From Flavobacterium sp. xlx-214 (lineage in GTDB: Bacteria; Bacteroidota; Bacteroidia; Flavobacteriales; Flavobacteriaceae): DNA of 64,000 bases. The DNA is taken from positions 2,356,001-2,420,000 of the forward strand of contig NZ_CP059431.1 of assembly GCF_013874595.1 (NCBI RefSeq), in the 5' to 3' direction. A model generated the notes under the pieces. It searched no databases, had not been told where the DNA came from, and saw nothing but the letters and a program-made list of their open reading frames with translations. A program made the position numbers and the translations under genes. Position 1 is the first letter of the stretch; every line of letters starts with the position of its first letter. Positions 60,133 through 64,000 of this stretch are shown in pieces.

Positions 60133-61314
60133 ATGAGTTTAGAAAACAATACAAATCGTTATGCACAACGTGGCGTATCTGCGCAGAAAGAAGATGTGCA
60201 TAATGCTATAAAAAATATTGATAAAGGATTATTTCCTAAAGCTTTTTGTAAAATTGTTCCTGATTATTTAACAAATGATGAAAATTACTGTTTAATCATG
60301 CACGCCGATGGTGCTGGTACCAAATCATCATTAGCTTATTTGTATTGGAAAGAAACAGGTGATATATCTGTTTGGAAAGGAATTGCACAAGATGCCTTAA
60401 TTATGAATATTGATGATTTATTATGTGTTGGTGCTACAGATAATATTATGCTTTCATCTACCATTGGGCGTAATAAAAATTTGGTTCCTGGCGAAGTAAT
60501 TTCTGCCATTATTAACGGTACCGAAGAATTAATTGATGATTTAAAAAAATTCGGAGTTACTATTCATTCAACTGGTGGCGAAACGGCTGATGTAGGCGAT
60601 GTGGTACGTACCATTATTGTTGATTCTACAGTAACAGCACGTATGAAACGTAGTGATGTTATTGATAATGCAAACATTAAGGCTGGTGACGTTATTGTTG
60701 GATTAGAATCGTTTGGACAAGCAACTTATGAAACCGAATATAACGGTGGAATGGGAAGTAATGGGTTAACATCTGCTCGTCATGATGTTTTTGCGCATTA
60801 CTTAGCTGAAAATTATCCTGAAAGTTTTGATCCTTCAGTTCCAAGAGATTTAATTTATTCAGGAGGTAAAAAGTTAACCGATGAAGTAGAAGGAGCTCCA
60901 ATTAATGCGGGTAAGTTGGTTTTATCGCCAACCAGAACGTATGCACCTATTATAAAAGCAATTTTAGCTAAATACAATGCTGAAAATGTTCATGGTATGG
61001 TTCATTGTTCAGGCGGAGCTCAAACCAAAGTGTTGCATTTTGTTGATAATGTGCATGTTGTTAAAGATAATTTATTTGATGTGCCGCCATTGTTCAAGTT
61101 AATTCAAGAGCAATCACAAACAGGTTGGAGAGAAATGTATCAGGTTTTTAACTGCGGTCATAGAATGGAGTTATATGTAAGCCCTGAAATTGCAGAAGAT
61201 ATTATTGCTATATCTAAATCATTCAATGTAAATGCACAAATTGTTGGTAGAGTAGAAGCTTCTAACGAGAAAAAATTAACGATCAATTCAGTTTACGGAA
61301 CATTTGAATACTAA
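60133..61314 (+). CDS. purM: Phosphoribosylformylglycinamidine cyclo-ligase (AIR synthetase)
   Basis: Purine biosynthesis enzyme that closes the imidazole ring of FGAM to give AIR with ATP. The 393-residue form is typical of Bacteroidota. Landmarks are RYAQRGVSAQKEDVH at the N-terminus, HADGAGTKSSLAY, DALIMNIDDLLCVGA and HSTGGETADVGD (ATP-binding region), and MVHCSGGAQTKVLHF. All are intact. Its 3' end overlaps the ruvX start if the TTG at 61304 is used. Confidence 0.92.
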   Translation: MSLENNTNRYAQRGVSAQKEDVHNAIKNIDKGLFPKAFCKIVPDYLTNDENYCLIMHADGAGTKSSLAYLYWKETGDISVWKGIAQDALIMNIDDLLCVGATDNIMLSSTIGRNKNLVPGEVISAIINGTEELIDDLKKFGVTIHSTGGETADVGDVVRTIIVDSTVTARMKRSDVIDNANIKAGDVIVGLESFGQATYETEYNGGMGSNGLTSARHDVFAHYLAENYPESFDPSVPRDLIYSGGKKLTDEVEGAPINAGKLVLSPTRTYAPIIKAILAKYNAENVHGMVHCSGGAQTKVLHFVDNVHVVKDNLFDVPPLFKLIQEQSQTGWREMYQVFNCGHRMELYVSPEIAEDIIAISKSFNVNAQIVGRVEASNEKKLTINSVYGTFEY

Positions 61315-61732
61315 ATATAATCGCTTAATGGCCATTGATTATGGTGGCAAACGAACAGGTATTGCTGTTACCGATGAGATGCAAATTATTGCTTCGGGAT
61401 TAACTACGGTTGATACAAAATCGCTTTTTTCTTTTTTAGAAGATTATTTTAAGAAGGAAATGGTTTCAAAAATTATAGTGGGCGATCCTAAACGATTGAA
61501 TAACGAAGCATCAACAATAGCAGCCGAAATAAATAAGTTTGTTGAAAAATTAAGTGAATTATATCCACAAATTGAAATAATTAGAATGGACGAACGTTTT
61601 ACTTCTAAAATTGCTTTTCAAACAATGATTGATGGTGGTTTAAAGAAAAAACAACGTCAAAATAAAGCGCTTGTAGATGAAATTGCAGCAACCATTTTGT
61701 TGCAAGATTATATGAGCAGTAATCGATTTTAA
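61304..61732 (+). CDS. ruvX: Putative pre-16S rRNA nuclease / Holliday junction resolvase-like
   Basis: YqgF-fold nuclease of 142 residues, taking part in 16S rRNA 5' maturation. Motifs: AIDYGGKRTGIAVTD, IVGDPKRLNNEAS, MDERFTSK, and a final VDEIAATILLQDYM, giving the three catalytic acids (Asp11, Glu and Asp). The start is uncertain. TTG 61304 keeps the usual residues before MAIDYG and overlaps purM by 11 bases; an ATG at 61328 would start exactly at MAIDYG. The family normally has two to four residues before that motif, so a start upstream is favoured. Confidence 0.88.
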   Translation: MNTKYNRLMAIDYGGKRTGIAVTDEMQIIASGLTTVDTKSLFSFLEDYFKKEMVSKIIVGDPKRLNNEASTIAAEINKFVEKLSELYPQIEIIRMDERFTSKIAFQTMIDGGLKKKQRQNKALVDEIAATILLQDYMSSNRF

Positions 61733-61788
61733 GAAAGTTATTGTAACATAACATATATAACGGAAGTTTAAAATAAGATCATTTTATA

Positions 61789-63279
61789 ATGTCGACAATT
61801 AAAAATACAGAAAGCGACGTAGTACTAATAGGTGCTGGAATTATGAGTGCAACATTAGGTTTGTTATTAAAAGAACTAAACCCAAAATGTACCATAGAAA
61901 TTTTAGAACGTTTAGATAGTGCTGCACAAGAAAGTTCTGATGCTATGAATAATGCAGGTACAGGGCATTCTGCTTTTTGTGAATTAAACTATACTCCAGA
62001 AAAAAACGGGGTTGTAAACATTAGCAAAGCTTTAGATATTTGTGAACAGTTTGAAGAAACACGTCAGTTTTGGTCGTATTTAGTGAATAAAAACATCATT
62101 CAATCGCCAAAAAGTTTTGTAAACACAGTACCTCATATGAGTTTTGTTTGGGGCGATGATAATGTACGTTTCTTAAAAAACAGGTACGAAGCGCTTAAAA
62201 AAACGCCTTTGTTTGATGCAATGGAATACAGTGAAGATGCTGCAACTATTGAAAAATGGGCTCCGTTAATCATGAATGGTCGTAAAGCTGGTGAAAAAGT
62301 AGCGGCTACGCATATGAATTTAGGTACCGATGTAAATTTTGGTGAGCTTACCCGCAGAATGATCAAACATCAAGTAAATCAAGAGGGTGTTTCGGTTACT
62401 TTTAATACCGAAGTTTACAACTTAAAGCGTACAAATGATGGCAAATGGACTGTTTTTATTAAAGATTTAAAAACGGGTACCAAGCGTAAAATAGTATCTA
62501 AATTTGTATTTATTGGTGCAGGTGGAGCTTCTATTTTGTTGTTAGAAAAATCGGGAATTCCTGAAGGAAAAGCATACGGTGGTTTCCCAGTTTCAGGACA
62601 ATGGTTGGTTTGCGAAGATGAAAAATTAGCTGAGCAGCATTTTGCAAAAGTTTATGGTTTAGCCTCTGTTGGCGCACCTCCAATGTCTGTTCCTCACTTA
62701 GATACACGTTACATCAACGGTAAAAAATCGTTACTTTTTGGTCCCTATGCTGGTTTTTCAACTAAATTCTTAAAAACAGGTTCTTATTGCGATTTGTTTA
62801 AATCAATTTCTACTGGAAACATTGGAACAATGGTAGGTGCTGGTTTGGATAATATGGATTTAACAAAATACCTGATTTCCGAAGTTATGGCTTCTGAAAA
62901 TAAAAAAGTAGATGCTTTGAAAAATTATTTTCCAAATGCTAAAAAAGAAAATTGGCGTTTAGAAATTGCAGGACAACGTGTACAAACAATGAAGCGCAAT
63001 AAAGAAGGTAAAGCAGAGTTAGCTTTTGGTACTGAGGTAGTTAATGCGGCTGATGGTAGTTTAGCGGTTTTATTAGGAGCTTCTCCAGGAGCTTCAACAA
63101 CGGTAACTATTATGTTGAAGTTAATTGAAAAATGTTTCCCTAACGAATTTAAAACGGCTGAATGGCAAGCTAAATTCAAAGAAATGATTCCTTCTTTTGG
63201 ATTGAAATTAAACGATCATCCTGAATTGTTGAAAGAGTTAAGAGCTGAAACTTCTAAAACATTAGAATTGAAATACTAA
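61789..63279 (+). CDS. mqo: Malate:quinone oxidoreductase
   Basis: Membrane-associated FAD enzyme of 496 residues that oxidises malate to oxaloacetate and passes electrons to quinone. DVVLIGAGIMSATLGLLL is the FAD-binding GxGxxx motif. SDAMNNAGTGHSAFCELNYTP is the Mqo signature region. FPVSGQWLVCED and LFGPYAGFSTKFL are family-specific. It is complete, with its own intergenic region and no operon partner. Confidence 0.95.
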   Translation: MSTIKNTESDVVLIGAGIMSATLGLLLKELNPKCTIEILERLDSAAQESSDAMNNAGTGHSAFCELNYTPEKNGVVNISKALDICEQFEETRQFWSYLVNKNIIQSPKSFVNTVPHMSFVWGDDNVRFLKNRYEALKKTPLFDAMEYSEDAATIEKWAPLIMNGRKAGEKVAATHMNLGTDVNFGELTRRMIKHQVNQEGVSVTFNTEVYNLKRTNDGKWTVFIKDLKTGTKRKIVSKFVFIGAGGASILLLEKSGIPEGKAYGGFPVSGQWLVCEDEKLAEQHFAKVYGLASVGAPPMSVPHLDTRYINGKKSLLFGPYAGFSTKFLKTGSYCDLFKSISTGNIGTMVGAGLDNMDLTKYLISEVMASENKKVDALKNYFPNAKKENWRLEIAGQRVQTMKRNKEGKAELAFGTEVVNAADGSLAVLLGASPGASTTVTIMLKLIEKCFPNEFKTAEWQAKFKEMIPSFGLKLNDHPELLKELRAETSKTLELKY

Positions 63280-63309
63280 AGATAGATATATTGCTATAAT
63301 TTACAGTTT

Positions 63310-63354
63310 TTTGTCATTCCGTAGGAATCTAAAAGATATTTTAAGCATGACAAA
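63310..63354. repeat. REP-like element related to 24414-24491
   Basis: Arms TTTGTCAT and ATGACAAA bracket a TCCGTAGGAATCT core. It is shorter and more degenerate than the element at 24414-24491, but shares the GTCATTC...AATCT head. It lies in the mqo 3' intergenic region. Confidence 0.6.
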
Positions 63355-63378
63355 CTTTACGTAAATAACAAATATTAT

Positions 63379-63410
63379 AATAAAGACCGATTTTTCAATC
63401 GGTCTTTATT
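63379..63410. terminator. Bidirectional rho-independent terminator
   Basis: A perfect 14-bp stem (AATAAAGACCGATT / AATCGGTCTTTATT) with a 4-base loop. It includes the stop of the minus-strand methyltransferase gene and follows mqo. Confidence 0.85.
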
Positions 63411-64000
63411 TTTTTAGAGATGATTACAATTTTCTCGTCGTTTAAATCAGTTGTAAAAAAAACGTAGGTTTCACCACCTTCTTTTATTTTATGTTTTTTA
63501 CGAATTTCTTCTACTTTCATAGAGAAATTTCGAGTAGTAATATTGCATTTTGTACCTTCTAACTGCTTCATTTCCTTTTTGTTGTAAGGTATTACTTTTT
63601 CAATTTCAAATTGCCTTCCAGGAAAATTAACAAGCGCTTCAGAAGTGTATAAATGAGAGTGTTTGTGTAGTTTACTCACTTGATATTCATTAGCCAAACT
63701 ATTATAAACACCTATTTTTAAAAAACTACTAAAAGGTTCGTATATATATTTTTGAGGCAAACTTAACGTACAAAAAGCATCGTCTTCAAAAACAAAATCC
63801 TTAGTTATTAGTTTTCCGTTGGTTGATATGTTGCTGGCAATTAACTTCGGAAGGTTATTAAAACCTTTTTCTAAAACAATTAACAACTCTTTTACCTCGT
63901 TTTGTAAACTTATAGCGTAAATGTACTTTACATTGCTTAATTCGTTTAAAATAGACGAAATATCTAGTAATGGTGCTACTTTTATCAAAATATTGTTTGA
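63395..64000 (-). CDS. Class I SAM-dependent methyltransferase with THUMP-like C-terminus (partial)
   Basis: Only the C-terminal part lies in the window. The frame is open to the edge (codons S-N-N-I-L-I-K-V-A-P-L-L), so the true start is beyond 64000. The end of a methyltransferase domain (LIKVAPLLDISSILNEL, VKYIYAISLQNEVKELLIVLE) precedes a THUMP-like domain with FPGRQFEIEKVIPYNKKEMKQL and the conserved CNITTRNFSMKVEEIRKKHKIKEGGETY. Such proteins are conserved in Bacteroidota and probably methylate RNA; the target is unknown. Confidence 0.78.
   Translation of the reverse strand, partial: SNNILIKVAPLLDISSILNELSNVKYIYAISLQNEVKELLIVLEKGFNNLPKLIASNISTNGKLITKDFVFEDDAFCTLSLPQKYIYEPFSSFLKIGVYNSLANEYQVSKLHKHSHLYTSEALVNFPGRQFEIEKVIPYNKKEMKQLEGTKCNITTRNFSMKVEEIRKKHKIKEGGETYVFFTTDLNDEKIVIISKKIKTD

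Noticed and set aside
60018-60203. Plus-strand ORF across the terminator and purM start
   Set aside because: It spans a rho-independent terminator and the purM promoter, and overlaps the strongly supported purM start in another frame.
1-64000. tRNA, rRNA or insertion-sequence genes
   Set aside because: No tRNA T-arm consensus, rRNA segment, transposase-like protein or terminal inverted-repeat pair was recognised by eye. A covariance-model search would be needed to exclude small RNAs.

Overview
The window comes from a low-GC, AT-rich genome of the phylum Bacteroidota, most likely family Flavobacteriaceae. The evidence is TonB-dependent receptors (one paired with a DUF4249 lipoprotein), many lipoproteins with a Cys-Lys or Cys-acidic lipobox, LytS/LytTR and TPR-kinase signalling, A-rich translation starts, TAnnTTTG -7 promoter boxes, and housekeeping genes of flavobacterial type (purM, ruvX, mqo, DUF2027-Smr). 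No rRNA, tRNA, CRISPR array or intact insertion sequence was seen.

Layout. 0-1.8 kb: an AbiE-type (type IV) toxin-antitoxin pair. 1.9-6.7 kb: an outer-membrane receptor divergent from a LytS/LytTR two-component pair, then a DnaJ-KTSC fusion. 6.8-11.7 kb (minus): exported or lipoprotein genes, a TIKI/ChaN-like protein, a lipoprotein esterase and a protein with a possible Fn3-like C-terminus. 11.85-12.08 kb: eleven perfectly phased 21-bp units. 12.5-13.4 kb: a T5orf172/GIY-YIG protein in very AT-rich DNA. 13.6-22.3 kb: an export module (FtsX-type permease, ATPase, S41 peptidase, HlyD-type adaptor) divergent from an NtrC-type regulator and its kinase. 22.5-28.9 kb: a block with visibly different, more GC-rich codon use, holding an AraC regulator, two Cys-nucleophile alpha/beta hydrolases, an NAD(P)-binding protein and a complete arsenic operon with two matching operators. 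28.9-31.7 kb (minus): small proteins of SUKH, DUF6881 and zinc-ribbon type, resembling an immunity-gene cluster.

31.9-46.4 kb is a signalling and cell-envelope block. It holds an orphan NarL-like regulator, a BlaI/M56 sensor pair with twin operators, two S41 peptidases (one broken by an in-frame TAA), an alpha/beta hydrolase, an erythromycin-esterase-like protein, a small barrel protein, and two full-length paralogous TPR histidine kinases with lipoprotein-type N-termini. 46.6-47.7 kb: a detached Rhs C-terminal zincin-like tip followed by a lipoprotein. 48.0-50.3 kb: an SDR gene broken by a second in-frame TAA, an AraC-MGMT fusion and a DUF1877 protein. 50.6-56.2 kb: a DUF4249/TonB receptor operon, small membrane proteins, a Smr protein and a lipoprotein. 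56.3-64 kb: core genes (sugar MFS, RarD-like transporter, cysteine desulfurase, purM, ruvX, mqo) and the C-terminal part of a THUMP-like methyltransferase cut by the window edge.

How they work together. Several units pair sensing with envelope remodelling: NtrC/kinase with the ABC export operon, BlaI/M56 with the adjoining S41 and hydrolase genes, and the TPR kinases with the orphan regulator. The strongest items for follow-up are the promoter built inside the twin BlaI operators, the duplicated TPR kinases around a hydrolase array, the two in-frame TAA codons in otherwise intact genes, the 21-bp repeat array, and the orphan Rhs tip with its lipoprotein partner.
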